Below are positions 1 through 8,639 of a stretch of 64,000 nucleotides of DNA, piece by piece. The DNA lies in assembly GCF_016908325.1 (NCBI RefSeq), contig NZ_JAFBDR010000005.1:124001-188000 (forward strand), read 5' to 3'. A model generated the notes under the pieces. The model saw only the letters and a list, made by a program, of their open reading frames with translations, made no database searches and was not told the DNA's origin. A program made the translations under genes and the position numbers. The first letter of the stretch is position 1, and the number at the start of each line of letters is the position of its first letter. The DNA comes from Aquibacillus albus. GTDB lineage: Bacteria; Bacillota; Bacilli; Bacillales; Amphibacillaceae.

Positions 1-218
1 TTGTTTTGCTAGCTAAACTTTTCCTAAGTAAGACGACTTTCACAACAATGGATACAGTAATTATACTATTTTATCTCCTATTTGTAAGAGACGATGAAAT
101 CGATACAATCCAAATGACAAGCGATTGCATTACGAATCACAAATTAAATACTACAATGTACTTTTTTTAACGTCAACAATTATTTTAATTTTTATATGAA
201 ACCGCTGTGAATATTTTT

Positions 219-256
219 GTGCAACCGTTTCCCTCGAGAGGGAATTGTGATATACT
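219..256 (+). promoter_or_regulatory. Promoter with cre-like site and perfect 16-bp palindrome
   Basis: An extended -10 element, TGA followed by TATACT, lies at 248-256, 35 bases before the amylase-family start codon. A cre-like sequence TGCAACCGTTTCC spans 220-232 and fits the CcpA core TGNAANCGNWNNC. It covers the place where a -35 box would sit, and the -35 itself is poor. Directly overlapping is a perfect 16-bp palindrome at 229-244 (TTCCCTCGAGAGGGAA), ending just before the -10. The position suggests an operator for a second, unknown repressor. CcpA control is inferred from the match only. Bases 1-218 hold no gene I can support. Confidence 0.55.
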
Positions 257-291
257 ATCTCACAATCATTTAACAATATTGGGAGGCTACT

Positions 292-1818
292 ATGAAAAAA
301 CATATGTGTGCTATTTTATTATTAATCATTACTATCCTATCAGGTTGTAGTTCTATGTCCCCTTCTGAATCAACGAAGGAAAAAGAATTGTTAAGCTCCC
401 CTCCTCACGGTGTTTACTATGAAATTTTTGTTCGTTCTTTTTATGACTCGGATGATGATGGTATAGGAGATCTAAATGGAGTAACGGAGAAACTTGATTA
501 TTTAAGTGATTTAGGAATTGAAGGAATTTGGCTAATGCCAATTAATAAATCCCCAAGTTACCACGGTTATGATGTAACAGACTATAAATCAATTGATCCA
601 GATTACGGTTCTTCAGAAGACTTTAAAACATTAGTTGAAGAAGCGCACGAACGAGATATAAAAATTTTAATGGATCTGGTTGTCAATCATACGAGTAAAA
701 GACACCCTTGGTTCGAAGATGCATCCTCATCTGAAGAAAGCCCATACCGCGATTGGTATATTTGGGCAAATGATGAGACAAATACAACAGAACGTGGTGA
801 ATGGAGTCAAACACTATGGCATGGGTCAAGCGGTAATAAGTATTACGGGGTCTTTTGGCAAGGTATGCCTGATTTAAATTTTGATAACCCTGAAGTTAGA
901 GAAGAAATGATAGACATTGGTGAGTATTGGCTAGAGGAATATAACATTGACGGATATCGTCTAGATGCAGCAAAGCATATCTTTGATTCTGAAGAAAAAA
1001 ATCATGAATGGTGGAGAGAATTTAACAGTGCTATGAAGGACATTAATGAAAACGCTCTATTAGTTGGAGAAGTTTGGGATTCAGCAACCATCGTTGGACC
1101 TTATTTGGATGGAGGACTTGATTCAACATTCAACTTCGATCTTTCTGCAAACATTTTAAATTCTGTTAAAAACGAATCTGATGGCATTGTGAGCAGCTTA
1201 ACACGAACTAGATCGTATTTTAATGATGTATCAGATGAGTACATTGACTCTACTTTTATTACAAATCACGATATGAATCGAGTAATGTCCGAGCTTAACG
1301 GGGATGTTGAACAAGCAAAAATGGCAGCCTCCATTTTATTAACACTCCCAGGAAATCCATTTATCTATTATGGCGAAGAGATTGGAATGGAAGGACAAAA
1401 GCCAGATGAAAATATTCGTGAACCGATGATTTGGTCAGTTGACAAGGAGAAAGAAGGACAAGCTTCCTGGATGATAGCAAAGCATAACAAGGACAGAGAA
1501 GCAATTTCCGTTGAGGCGCAAATGGAAGATGATAACTCTTTATTAAACCATTATAAAAAATTAATTCATACACGCCGTTCCACTGAGATTCTCATTGAAG
1601 GAGAAATAGAAAAATCAGACTTTAGAGAGGATGGAATTCTTACTTTCAAACGCACACTTGATGATCAATCACTACTTGTCATTCACAATTTAAGTGATGA
1701 AGAAAAACAGATAAGCTTGGGTCAAGAGTATGAACAATTTTTCTCAACAAATGATGAAGTATCGCTAGAATCAAGCGATATTATCATTCCTGGAAAAACT
1801 ACTACTATTCTTGAATAA
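292..1818 (+). CDS. GH13 alpha-amylase family lipoprotein
   Basis: This is a secreted, membrane-anchored glycoside hydrolase that probably cuts alpha-1,4 glucans or maltooligosaccharides at the cell surface. The N-terminus is a lipoprotein signal peptide with lipobox LSGC and acylated Cys19. A GH13 barrel follows from about residue 38. The conserved regions are visible: DLVVNH near 128-133, GYRLDAAKH with nucleophile Asp225, GEVWD with acid/base Glu260, and ITNHD with Asp327. The last 80 residues form the usual C-terminal beta domain. The start has a GGGAGG site 7 bases upstream. It stands alone, so uptake genes for its products are not beside it. The exact substrate cannot be read from sequence; alpha-amylase and oligo-alpha-glucosidase are both possible. 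Confidence 0.85.
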   Translation: MKKHMCAILLLIITILSGCSSMSPSESTKEKELLSSPPHGVYYEIFVRSFYDSDDDGIGDLNGVTEKLDYLSDLGIEGIWLMPINKSPSYHGYDVTDYKSIDPDYGSSEDFKTLVEEAHERDIKILMDLVVNHTSKRHPWFEDASSSEESPYRDWYIWANDETNTTERGEWSQTLWHGSSGNKYYGVFWQGMPDLNFDNPEVREEMIDIGEYWLEEYNIDGYRLDAAKHIFDSEEKNHEWWREFNSAMKDINENALLVGEVWDSATIVGPYLDGGLDSTFNFDLSANILNSVKNESDGIVSSLTRTRSYFNDVSDEYIDSTFITNHDMNRVMSELNGDVEQAKMAASILLTLPGNPFIYYGEEIGMEGQKPDENIREPMIWSVDKEKEGQASWMIAKHNKDREAISVEAQMEDDNSLLNHYKKLIHTRRSTEILIEGEIEKSDFREDGILTFKRTLDDQSLLVIHNLSDEEKQISLGQEYEQFFSTNDEVSLESSDIIIPGKTTTILE

Positions 1819-1828
1819 TCCAAATTAA

Positions 1829-1866
1829 ATAAACATCCCTCACCATATTGGTTGAGGGATGTTTAT
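1829..1866. terminator. Bidirectional terminator between amylase gene and rlmN
   Basis: A perfect 14-bp stem (ATAAACATCCCTCA and its complement) encloses a 10-base loop. It lies between two convergent genes and can serve both. Short A and T stretches flank it. Confidence 0.75.
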
Positions 1867-1889
1867 GATATATTGATGGTCTTTTTTCT

Positions 1890-2960
1890 TTAAGATCGTA
1901 CTTTATCTTTTTTCATTTGCTTACTTCTTAGCTGTCCACAGGCTGCATCGATATCTGTACCATGCTCAACACGAACCCCACAGTTAATTCCATTTTCCAA
2001 TAAGATTTCATAAAATTTTAAAATGGATTCTTTTGTGCTACGCTCATATTGATTATGCTCACTAACCGGATTATATGGAATCAGGTTAACGTAGGATAAG
2101 TGTCTTTTATTTCTTAACAGCTTCACAAGCTGTAATGCCTCTTTCTCATGGTCATTGACATCTCGAAGCAAAATATATTCAAACGTAATTCTCCGATTTG
2201 TTTTCTCCAAATAATAATCGATTGCCTTCATCAGCTTTTCGATTGGGAATGCCTTGTTAATCTTCATAATCTTTGTTCGCAGTTCATCGTTTGGTGCATG
2301 AAGTGATACTGCTAAATTTATCTGGATGTTTTCATCGGCAAATTCATATATTTTATGCGCAAGTCCACTTGTTGAAACGGTAATGTGTCTAGCCCCAATA
2401 GATAATCCTTTTTGATCATTTACAACACGTAAAAAGTCCATCATGTTGTCATAATTATCAAAAGGTTCACCTATTCCCATTACGACAATATGACTTACTC
2501 TTTCGTCTTTACCGACCTGATCTAAATGGTGTTGAACATTCATAATTTGCTCCACAATTTCCCCACCAGATAAATCACGGTTTTTCTTTAAAATGCCGCT
2601 TGCACAGAACGTACAACCGATATTACAGCCAACTTGTGTTGTTACGCAAACGGAAAGTCCATAGTTAAACCGCATTAGAACAGTCTCAATCAGATTCCCG
2701 TCACTAAGCTTAAATAAAAACTTAATCGTACCGTCTTTAGACTCCTGTTTAATTTCTTCGGTTAACGTTTGAATGTCAAAATGCTCTTCTAACAGATCAG
2801 TACATTCTTTATTCAGATTCTTCATATCCTTGAAAGATGTTACTCGTTTTTTATACAACCAATCCCATACCTGAGACGCACGGAATTTTTTTTGTCCATG
2901 TTCGACAAGCCAAGTCGTTAACTGGTCAAAGGTCATACCATATATTGATACTTTACTCAT
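1890..2960 (-). CDS. rlmN: RlmN-type 23S rRNA A2503 methyltransferase (radical SAM)
   Basis: RlmN methylates C2 of adenine 2503 in 23S rRNA and A37 in some tRNAs, using two SAM molecules and a [4Fe-4S] cluster. The radical SAM motif CNIGCTFC sits near residue 112. [18 protein letters not shown] and the C-terminal [10 protein letters not shown], which carries the resolving cysteine, are all present. Length is 356 residues, normal for the family. It has RlmN hallmarks rather than those of Cfr, which methylates C8 and gives drug resistance. The gene is alone here. In Bacillus subtilis the rlmN gene lies beside prpC and prkC, which are absent here, so this could be a second paralogue. The start has an AAAGAGG site. 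Confidence 0.85.
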   Translation of the reverse strand: MSKVSIYGMTFDQLTTWLVEHGQKKFRASQVWDWLYKKRVTSFKDMKNLNKECTDLLEEHFDIQTLTEEIKQESKDGTIKFLFKLSDGNLIETVLMRFNYGLSVCVTTQVGCNIGCTFCASGILKKNRDLSGGEIVEQIMNVQHHLDQVGKDERVSHIVVMGIGEPFDNYDNMMDFLRVVNDQKGLSIGARHITVSTSGLAHKIYEFADENIQINLAVSLHAPNDELRTKIMKINKAFPIEKLMKAIDYYLEKTNRRITFEYILLRDVNDHEKEALQLVKLLRNKRHLSYVNLIPYNPVSEHNQYERSTKESILKFYEILLENGINCGVRVEHGTDIDAACGQLRSKQMKKDKVRS

Positions 2961-3436
2961 GTTAAAAACCTCTTTTCACTTCCATATACTTAAGGTCTCC
3001 AAAAATACAGACCTTTATTATAATCAACTGACTAACCCGAAGGCTTTCATAATGCTGGCAATTTGCCTTACCTCGCTTATTAAACGAAAAAACAAGCCAA
3101 CAAATCGTGGCTTTTGACAGACAACTTATCATTTTAAGCATTCTATTTTCTATACTACTTAAAGTATTTCAAGCTAGCAACCAAAATATAATGAAAAACC
3201 CTAGAAATGTGTTAATGAAATGGTATTTTTAACCAAAGGTGTGCAATTTTTTTATTTTTTGGGCTATGTTAAAGGATAGTGTTGATTTTTAAAATGAACA
3301 TTTACATAATGATTCAATAATCAACATCGAACTTTTATACAGACATTTTTCATGAAGGTCGTGAGCGTATAATTAGACCAAAGTTAGGAAGAGGCGTATA
3401 TTTCTTATCTAGAAAGTTTAAAAAGGAGTGAACCAA
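2961..3436 (+). promoter_or_regulatory. Intergenic region with putative promoter
   Basis: No gene is apparent in these 476 bases. A candidate sigma-A promoter for the downstream monooxygenase gene is TTGATT at 3282-3287 and CATAAT at 3305-3310, separated by 17 bases. It would give a leader of about 120 bases. The rlmN promoter should lie near 2980-3100 on the other strand, but I cannot assign it. A weak six-pair hairpin, AAGCCA with TGGCTT, occurs near 3095-3115. Confidence 0.35.
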
Positions 3437-4450
3437 TTGACTTCATCATATAAACAGTTTCAACAGGTTCCGTTGTCAGTTCTAGACCTTGCTCCAGTTA
3501 TTGAAGGTGGAACAGCGGAAGAGGCGTATAAAAATAGTTTAGACTTAGCGCAGCATGTAGAAAAGTTAGGGTTTCACCGATATTGGCTAGCAGAGCACCA
3601 TAATATGCCTGGGATTGCTAGCTCGGCTACATCTGTCTTAATTGGACATATAGCAGGTGCCACCAAGTGTATTCGAGTTGGCTCAGGCGGAATCATGCTT
3701 CCAAACCACGCCCCATTAGTTATAGCGGAACAATTTGGAACACTTGAGTCGATCTATCCAGGAAGAATTGATCTTGGTCTAGGGCGTGCACCTGGTAGTG
3801 ATCAAGCAACGGCACGGGCTTTAAGACGAACGTTAAACAGTGGAGCAGATGATTTTCCGGAACAGCTGGAGGAACTTGAGAACTATTTTAGCAGAGATTC
3901 CTTTCAGCCTGTTAAAGCATATCCAGGTACAGGACTAAATATCCCTATTTGGTTACTCGGCTCCAGTGGATTTAGTGCACGTCTTGCAGCACAAAAAGGA
4001 TTACCGTTTGGATTTGCTAGTCACTTTTCACCGGATTATACATTGCCTGCTCTAAGGATTTACCGTGAAAACTTTGAACCTTCAGATGAATTGCAAGAAC
4101 CGTATGCGATGGTTGGTGTAAATATTGTTGCGGCAGATACACAGGAAAAAGCAGAATGGTTAGCAACTTCTCAACAGCAGCAATTTTTAAGCTTAACTAG
4201 AGGAAAACCAACGAAGTTAAAGCCGCCGTTAGATAATCTCGATCAAATATGGACACCTTATGAAAAAGCTGCAGTTGAAAGAACATTAAATTCAAGCTCT
4301 ACGATTGTCGGTGATCCAGAAACAGTTAAACAAAAACTGAAAAAATTCTTGAAGGAAACCGAAGCAGATGAGGTAATTATTCATTCGCAAATCTTTTACC
4401 ATGAAGATCGCCTGCGATCTTATGAAATTATTGCTGAAATGATGGATTAG
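3437..4450 (+). CDS. LLM class flavin-dependent oxidoreductase (luciferase-like)
   Basis: This is a bacterial luciferase-like flavin enzyme of the single-component type found in many Bacillus genomes (YwcH-like). Such proteins bind FMN in a TIM barrel and use flavin or oxygen to act on poorly known substrates. Family signatures are visible: [10 protein letters not shown] near residue 48, [18 protein letters not shown] near 85-102, and [12 protein letters not shown] near 111-122. Length is 337 residues. The best start is TTG at 3437, eight bases after AAAGGAG. The in-frame GTG nine bases earlier would overlap that site. It is monocistronic, with a strong terminator after it. The substrate is unknown. 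Confidence 0.8.
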   Translation: MTSSYKQFQQVPLSVLDLAPVIEGGTAEEAYKNSLDLAQHVEKLGFHRYWLAEHHNMPGIASSATSVLIGHIAGATKCIRVGSGGIMLPNHAPLVIAEQFGTLESIYPGRIDLGLGRAPGSDQATARALRRTLNSGADDFPEQLEELENYFSRDSFQPVKAYPGTGLNIPIWLLGSSGFSARLAAQKGLPFGFASHFSPDYTLPALRIYRENFEPSDELQEPYAMVGVNIVAADTQEKAEWLATSQQQQFLSLTRGKPTKLKPPLDNLDQIWTPYEKAAVERTLNSSSTIVGDPETVKQKLKKFLKETEADEVIIHSQIFYHEDRLRSYEIIAEMMD

Positions 4451-4486
4451 AAATTAATTTTTATAGAAGATGTTTACAAAAAGTGC

Positions 4487-4526
4487 AAAAAAGTTGTCGT
4501 ACCAAGGGTAGTACGACAACTTTTTT
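4487..4526. terminator. Strong terminator
   Basis: A 15-bp stem, AAAAAGTTGTCGTAC and its complement, has an 8-base loop and ends in a T run. It follows the monooxygenase gene and faces the minus-strand zinc-ribbon gene, so it may serve both. Confidence 0.85.
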
Positions 4527-4582
4527 AATCTTTGCATTTAAACTGTCAACCACACTAATAGCTAAACTTTTTCATCGATTAA

Positions 4583-4711
4583 TTATTCAACATCAGAAAT
4601 ACGATTAATTGTATGCTCAGAGCATTCTGGGCAAACATCAAGTATATCGTATGGCCGCCCTTCTTTTTCCACTTCTTCTATTCGTCCACATACTTCACAG
4701 ATCCTTCGCAT
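4583..4711 (-). CDS. Small zinc-ribbon protein, 42 residues
   Basis: This short gene encodes MRRICEVCGRIEEVE and so on, with two Cys pairs, CEVC near residue 5 and CPEC near residue 27. The pattern is a compact zinc ribbon. An AGGAGGG site lies 7 bases before the ATG. It starts 18 bases after the end of the HMA-like gene and is probably the last gene of the formate dehydrogenase operon. I do not recognise a named family. It may be a structural partner or a metal-handling protein for the dehydrogenase, but that is inference from position only. Confidence 0.7.
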   Translation of the reverse strand: MRRICEVCGRIEEVEKEGRPYDILDVCPECSEHTINRISDVE

Positions 4712-4729
4712 AACGTATCCCTCCTATTT

Positions 4730-4951
4730 CTAAAAGTTGCCTTCTAATTTATTTGCTTCATACCCCAAGTCAATAATAGCCTGCTGAAAATCCATTAATG
4801 ATCCAGCTTCTTCGTGATAGGAGATGATTGCTTCTTCTGTTTGAACATTGATTTTAACGTTTCGCACTCCCCAAACATCGTGCAATGCTTTGCTGATTTT
4901 TTGCTCATCCTCTTTTTTAAGGTTAGGAATAGAAAGCTTGTGTGTAATCAT
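4730..4951 (-). CDS. HMA-like small protein lacking the metal-binding cysteines
   Basis: The 73-residue product has the beta-alpha-beta-beta-alpha-beta pattern of heavy-metal-associated (CopZ-like) domains: a first strand HKLSIPNL, a helix to about residue 27, a strand with GVRNVKINV, a strand AIISYH, a second helix and a final DLGYEA. The usual MxCxxC loop is replaced by IPNLKKED, and the protein has no cysteine. It therefore cannot bind copper in the usual way. It follows the DUF1641 gene and precedes the zinc-ribbon gene in the presumed formate dehydrogenase operon. Function is unknown; protein docking is one possibility. Confidence 0.65.
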   Translation of the reverse strand: MITHKLSIPNLKKEDEQKISKALHDVWGVRNVKINVQTEEAIISYHEEAGSLMDFQQAIIDLGYEANKLEGNF

Positions 4952-4989
4952 ATTATCACCGTCCTCAGTAAACTTCCGATTTTTATTTC

Positions 4990-5481
4990 TTAATGTACTT
5001 TATCATTTTTTAACCCTTCTCCCATTCCTTCCAGAAAATGAACCATCGTGCTAAGAGAGGTTTTTACATTAGGATCACGCATTGCTTTTAACATGCCAAA
5101 AGCACCAATTTGATTATTTTCCTCAGTACCTTCAGACGCTTTTTCTAACCCTTTGTTTAATCCTCCAAAAATTGCGTTTAATCGATCGGGATCCATCGAA
5201 GACAATAACTCAATACTGTTAAACATATTCCTTATTAGTTGATGCATGGAAGGTTGATTAAGCTGTTCCACTGCGATAACACCAACTTTTTCTTTCGTCC
5301 TTAAGAACCCTTTCACCATATCGAGCACACCGCTTTTATGAAGCTCTTCGAGGATAGTTAAACTATCCTCAATCGCTTCTCGATTATCTGCAATCTGTTT
5401 TAGAATTGCTCCTAAATCTTCTGATCTCTCTTCTTCTACACTACTCTGTTTTCTTTCAATTTGCGTGATTGCTCTCGCCAT
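4990..5481 (-). CDS. DUF1641 protein (YrhD/YjgD-like), formate dehydrogenase partner
   Basis: DUF1641 proteins are encoded beside cytosolic formate dehydrogenase-like genes in Bacilli (yjgC-yjgD and yrhE-yrhD in B. subtilis). Their biochemical role is not settled. The product is mostly helical, with charged heptad-like stretches and a GGLNKGLEKASEG segment near the middle. The gene overlaps the end of the dehydrogenase gene by 26 bases, which implies translational coupling. The chosen ATG at 5481 has a GAGGG site 8 bases upstream; a GTG 15 bases earlier lacks one. Length is 163 residues. Confidence 0.75.
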   Translation of the reverse strand: MARAITQIERKQSSVEEERSEDLGAILKQIADNREAIEDSLTILEELHKSGVLDMVKGFLRTKEKVGVIAVEQLNQPSMHQLIRNMFNSIELLSSMDPDRLNAIFGGLNKGLEKASEGTEENNQIGAFGMLKAMRDPNVKTSLSTMVHFLEGMGEGLKNDKVH

Positions 5482-8446
5482 CAATGTATCCCTCACTTCT
5501 TAAGGTTTCTGGAATAGGTGTAAAATCTGCTCGTTTCCATTTCTTCTCTATCTCAACACCAATATGCGGCTGTGGATTCCCAAAGCGATAGTTATGCAAT
5601 GGTAATGGAGATTCACCGGCATGTTCCAATAGCTCCATTTTCACGGATGCCTCTTTATAATTTGGTGTATGGGTATCTTTATCGTGATAACTACTTGTTA
5701 GCTTGTTAACAGCTTTTTCATTATCCGTTGTATTCATTGGTAAATATAATTCTTTACCTTTTACCGCATCTGTCACTAGTACTCGTACCTTCACCTTCCC
5801 ATATGGTGAGGTTAATCGCACGAGTGCACCTGTTTCTATGTTTCGTTCTTTAGCGAGCTCTTCAGAAACTTCTAGCCAAGGTCCCGGAACAAGATGATTA
5901 ATTCCTTCTGATTTTGCTGTCATGTTTCCTTCATGGAACTGCTCGAGTAATCGACCGTTATTTAAATGTAAATCAAATTCGTCACCGTACTCTTTAGGAG
6001 GTGTCCAGTCAACCTTGAACAGTCGAGCCTTGCCATCAACGAATTTAAACTTATCTTTATAAAGTAACGGTGTACTTTCTCCATTTGGCTGGACTGGCCA
6101 AATTTGACTGTCCCATCCTTCCATACGTTCATAGCTTACTCCTGCAAAGATTGGAGCTAGCTGAGCTGCTTCATCCATAATTTCCGATGGGTGTGTATAA
6201 TCCCAGTTTGCACCTAGCTTATTAGCGAAGTCACGGAATATCTCCCAATCTGGCTTACAATCTCCGAGTGGGTCAAGTACCTGGTAAAAGCGTTGAATTC
6301 TTCTTTCCGTATTCGTAAAGGTTCCTTCTTTTTCTAAACTAGGCGCTGCAGGTAATACAACATCTGCAAACTGTGCTGTCTTTGAAAAGAAAATGTCTTG
6401 AACTACAAAAAAGTCTAATTTTTCAAATGCTTCATGAACGTAGTTGATATTAGAGTCAACTAAGCCCATTTCTTCTCCAAACAAGTACATTCCCTTCACT
6501 TGACCATCTGTAATTGCTTCCACAATCTGGTGGTTATTTAAGCCTGGTTCTTTCGGAATTTTTGTACCCCACGCTTGTTCAAATCGTCCTCTAACCTCGT
6601 CATTTTCTACCGGCTCATAACCCGGAAGCCAATTCGGCATCGTGCCAAAGTCACTAGCACCTTGTACATTGTTATGCCCACGTAATGGGAAAGCCCCTGC
6701 ACCTGGTCTTCCAAAATTTCCTGTCACTAACAGTAAATTAGCGATAGAAGTACTCGTATCCGTTCCTCCAACATGCTGAGTAACACCCATTGCCCATAAA
6801 ACACAAGTACCATCTGATTCATGAATCATCTCTGCAACTTGAATCATCGTTTCTTTAGATAGGCCTGTCACTTCTTCTGCATATTCAAGCGAGAACTTTT
6901 CCAGAGAAGACGTAAATTCTTCTACATTATTAACACGTTCATTTAAAAATTCTTTGTCTTCCCAGCCTTGGTCCAAAATATATTTTGTAACTGCAGAAAT
7001 CCATACTAAATCTGTTCCCGGCTTTGGGTGAATATGGAGATCTGCTCTATCTGCTAATTCATGTTTTCTTAAATCAGCAACCAATAGCTTTTGATCGTTA
7101 AGCTTATGTGCACGCTTCACTCTCGTTGCCAAAACTGGATGAGACTCAGCAGGATTTGCCCCTACAACAATAATTAAACCTGCTTTTTTTATGTCTTCAA
7201 TCGTTCCAGAATCACCACCGATTCCAACGGTACGCATTAACCCAGCTGATGCAGGTGTTTGGCAATATCTTGAACAGTTGTCGACATTATTTGATTGAAA
7301 AATAGAGCGAGCTAGCTTTTGGAACAGGTAGTTTTCTTCATTCGTACATTTAGACGATGCAACGAAACCTAAGGCTTCAGGACCTTGTTTTTCTTTAATT
7401 TCGGTAAATTTTTCCGCCATAAGAGTGAGCGCTTCTTCCCATGTTGCTTCATAAAATTTGTCACCTTTACGAATTAGAGGCTTCGTTAACCGCTCTTCAC
7501 TATTAATAAAATCCCAACCAAATTTTCCTTTTACACACGTGGAAATACCATTAACAGGTGCATCCTCTGTCGGTTGAACCTTTAGAATATCTCGCCCTTT
7601 TGTCCAAACTTCAAAACTACAACCAACCCCACAGTATGTACACACCGTTTTTGTCTTTTTAATTCGATCTTCACGCATCGTTGCTTCCACATTCGATATC
7701 GCAAAAATTCCTTTATAACTTGGTTCGACTTCTTTGGTCAAATCGATCATTGGCTCAAGGACATTTTTTGACATTCCGGTCATATATCCCGCTTCCCCAA
7801 GCATGGACTTTTCCATTAAGGCATTACATGGACAAACTGTCACACAGTGTCCACACGATACACAAGATGATTCATCAATCGGAACATCATCATCCCAAAT
7901 CACTCTCGGTTGTTCTCTATCCCAATCAATACTTAATACTTCACTTACTTGAACATCTTGACATGCTTCTACACAAAGTCCACACAAAATGCATTGATCT
8001 GGTTCATAGCGATAAAATGGGTGCGTTGTATCTGGTGGATATGGTTTTGGTGTAAATTCATACTTTTGATGTTCAAGCTCTAAATATTCTGCAGTGTTAT
8101 GAACGACACAGTTACCATTGTTGTTGTCACACACCGTACAATAAAGTTCATGATTTTTTAATATTCGTGACATACCTTCTAACTGAGCTTCTTTGGCAAC
8201 ATCTGAAACAGAGTTCACCTCCATATCAGGCTCTGCTTCCGTTGCACATGCTCGTTTCAACTCCCCATTTACTTGAACATAGCAAGTATCACATGTTTGA
8301 ATGACACCAATTCCCAAGTCTGGTTGTGAGGAACAAATACCTGGAATGTACACGTTATTTTCTAATGCAGCCTCTAGAATGGATTGACCTTTTTTGGCTT
8401 TAATCTCATTGTCATTCACTTGGAAAGTAAAACTTTTTTCTTCCAT
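5456..8446 (-). CDS. Formate dehydrogenase-like molybdoenzyme, alpha subunit (YjgC/YrhE type)
   Basis: This cytosolic molybdopterin oxidoreductase belongs to the family annotated as formate dehydrogenase in Bacilli. Domains in order are a 2Fe-2S ferredoxin (Cys38, 52, 55, 67), a His-Cys3 [4Fe-4S] site (HELYC, CTVC, Cys113), two [4Fe-4S] ferredoxin motifs (from Cys152 and Cys195), a catalytic-domain cluster CTYCGVGC near 269, and the molybdopterin domains. The residue equivalent to the E. coli FDH-H selenocysteine is Cys395, followed by Gln where FDH-H has His; the conserved Arg lies in LRGHNNVQG. The start is ambiguous. The ATG at 8446 lies 12 bases after GAGGAG, while an ATG at 8458 directly abuts it. 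The DUF1641 gene overlaps its end. No fdhD or formate channel gene lies nearby. Confidence 0.85.
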   Translation of the reverse strand: MEEKSFTFQVNDNEIKAKKGQSILEAALENNVYIPGICSSQPDLGIGVIQTCDTCYVQVNGELKRACATEAEPDMEVNSVSDVAKEAQLEGMSRILKNHELYCTVCDNNNGNCVVHNTAEYLELEHQKYEFTPKPYPPDTTHPFYRYEPDQCILCGLCVEACQDVQVSEVLSIDWDREQPRVIWDDDVPIDESSCVSCGHCVTVCPCNALMEKSMLGEAGYMTGMSKNVLEPMIDLTKEVEPSYKGIFAISNVEATMREDRIKKTKTVCTYCGVGCSFEVWTKGRDILKVQPTEDAPVNGISTCVKGKFGWDFINSEERLTKPLIRKGDKFYEATWEEALTLMAEKFTEIKEKQGPEALGFVASSKCTNEENYLFQKLARSIFQSNNVDNCSRYCQTPASAGLMRTVGIGGDSGTIEDIKKAGLIIVVGANPAESHPVLATRVKRAHKLNDQKLLVADLRKHELADRADLHIHPKPGTDLVWISAVTKYILDQGWEDKEFLNERVNNVEEFTSSLEKFSLEYAEEVTGLSKETMIQVAEMIHESDGTCVLWAMGVTQHVGGTDTSTSIANLLLVTGNFGRPGAGAFPLRGHNNVQGASDFGTMPNWLPGYEPVENDEVRGRFEQAWGTKIPKEPGLNNHQIVEAITDGQVKGMYLFGEEMGLVDSNINYVHEAFEKLDFFVVQDIFFSKTAQFADVVLPAAPSLEKEGTFTNTERRIQRFYQVLDPLGDCKPDWEIFRDFANKLGANWDYTHPSEIMDEAAQLAPIFAGVSYERMEGWDSQIWPVQPNGESTPLLYKDKFKFVDGKARLFKVDWTPPKEYGDEFDLHLNNGRLLEQFHEGNMTAKSEGINHLVPGPWLEVSEELAKERNIETGALVRLTSPYGKVKVRVLVTDAVKGKELYLPMNTTDNEKAVNKLTSSYHDKDTHTPNYKEASVKMELLEHAGESPLPLHNYRFGNPQPHIGVEIEKKWKRADFTPIPETLRSEGYIDGESNHAN

Positions 8447-8599
8447 ATTGACAAACATCTCCTCAAAGCATAATTATTTACAGTATTTACTATAAAAAGA
8501 ATAATTATTACAAATGATTTTTAATCATTCATGTATAAAAAATTTTGTTAAAGGCCTTTAGGAGAGGGACTTTTAGTTGAGTTATACTTAATAACAAAA

Positions 8600-8626
8600 A
8601 AAAAGGACCAACTAATGATCCTTTTT
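8600..8626 (-). terminator. Terminator after OFA transporter gene
   Basis: Read on the minus strand, AAAAAGGA and TCCTTTTT form an 8-bp stem around an 11-base loop, followed by a further T run. It separates the transporter gene from the dehydrogenase operon. Confidence 0.65.
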
Positions 8627-8639
8627 GTTCGTTATTGTA

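Noticed and set aside
3-170. Open reading frame at the left edge, possible tail of a gene
   Set aside because: The 55-codon frame has no recognisable protein pattern and no terminator after it, and its composition is like the surrounding non-coding DNA.
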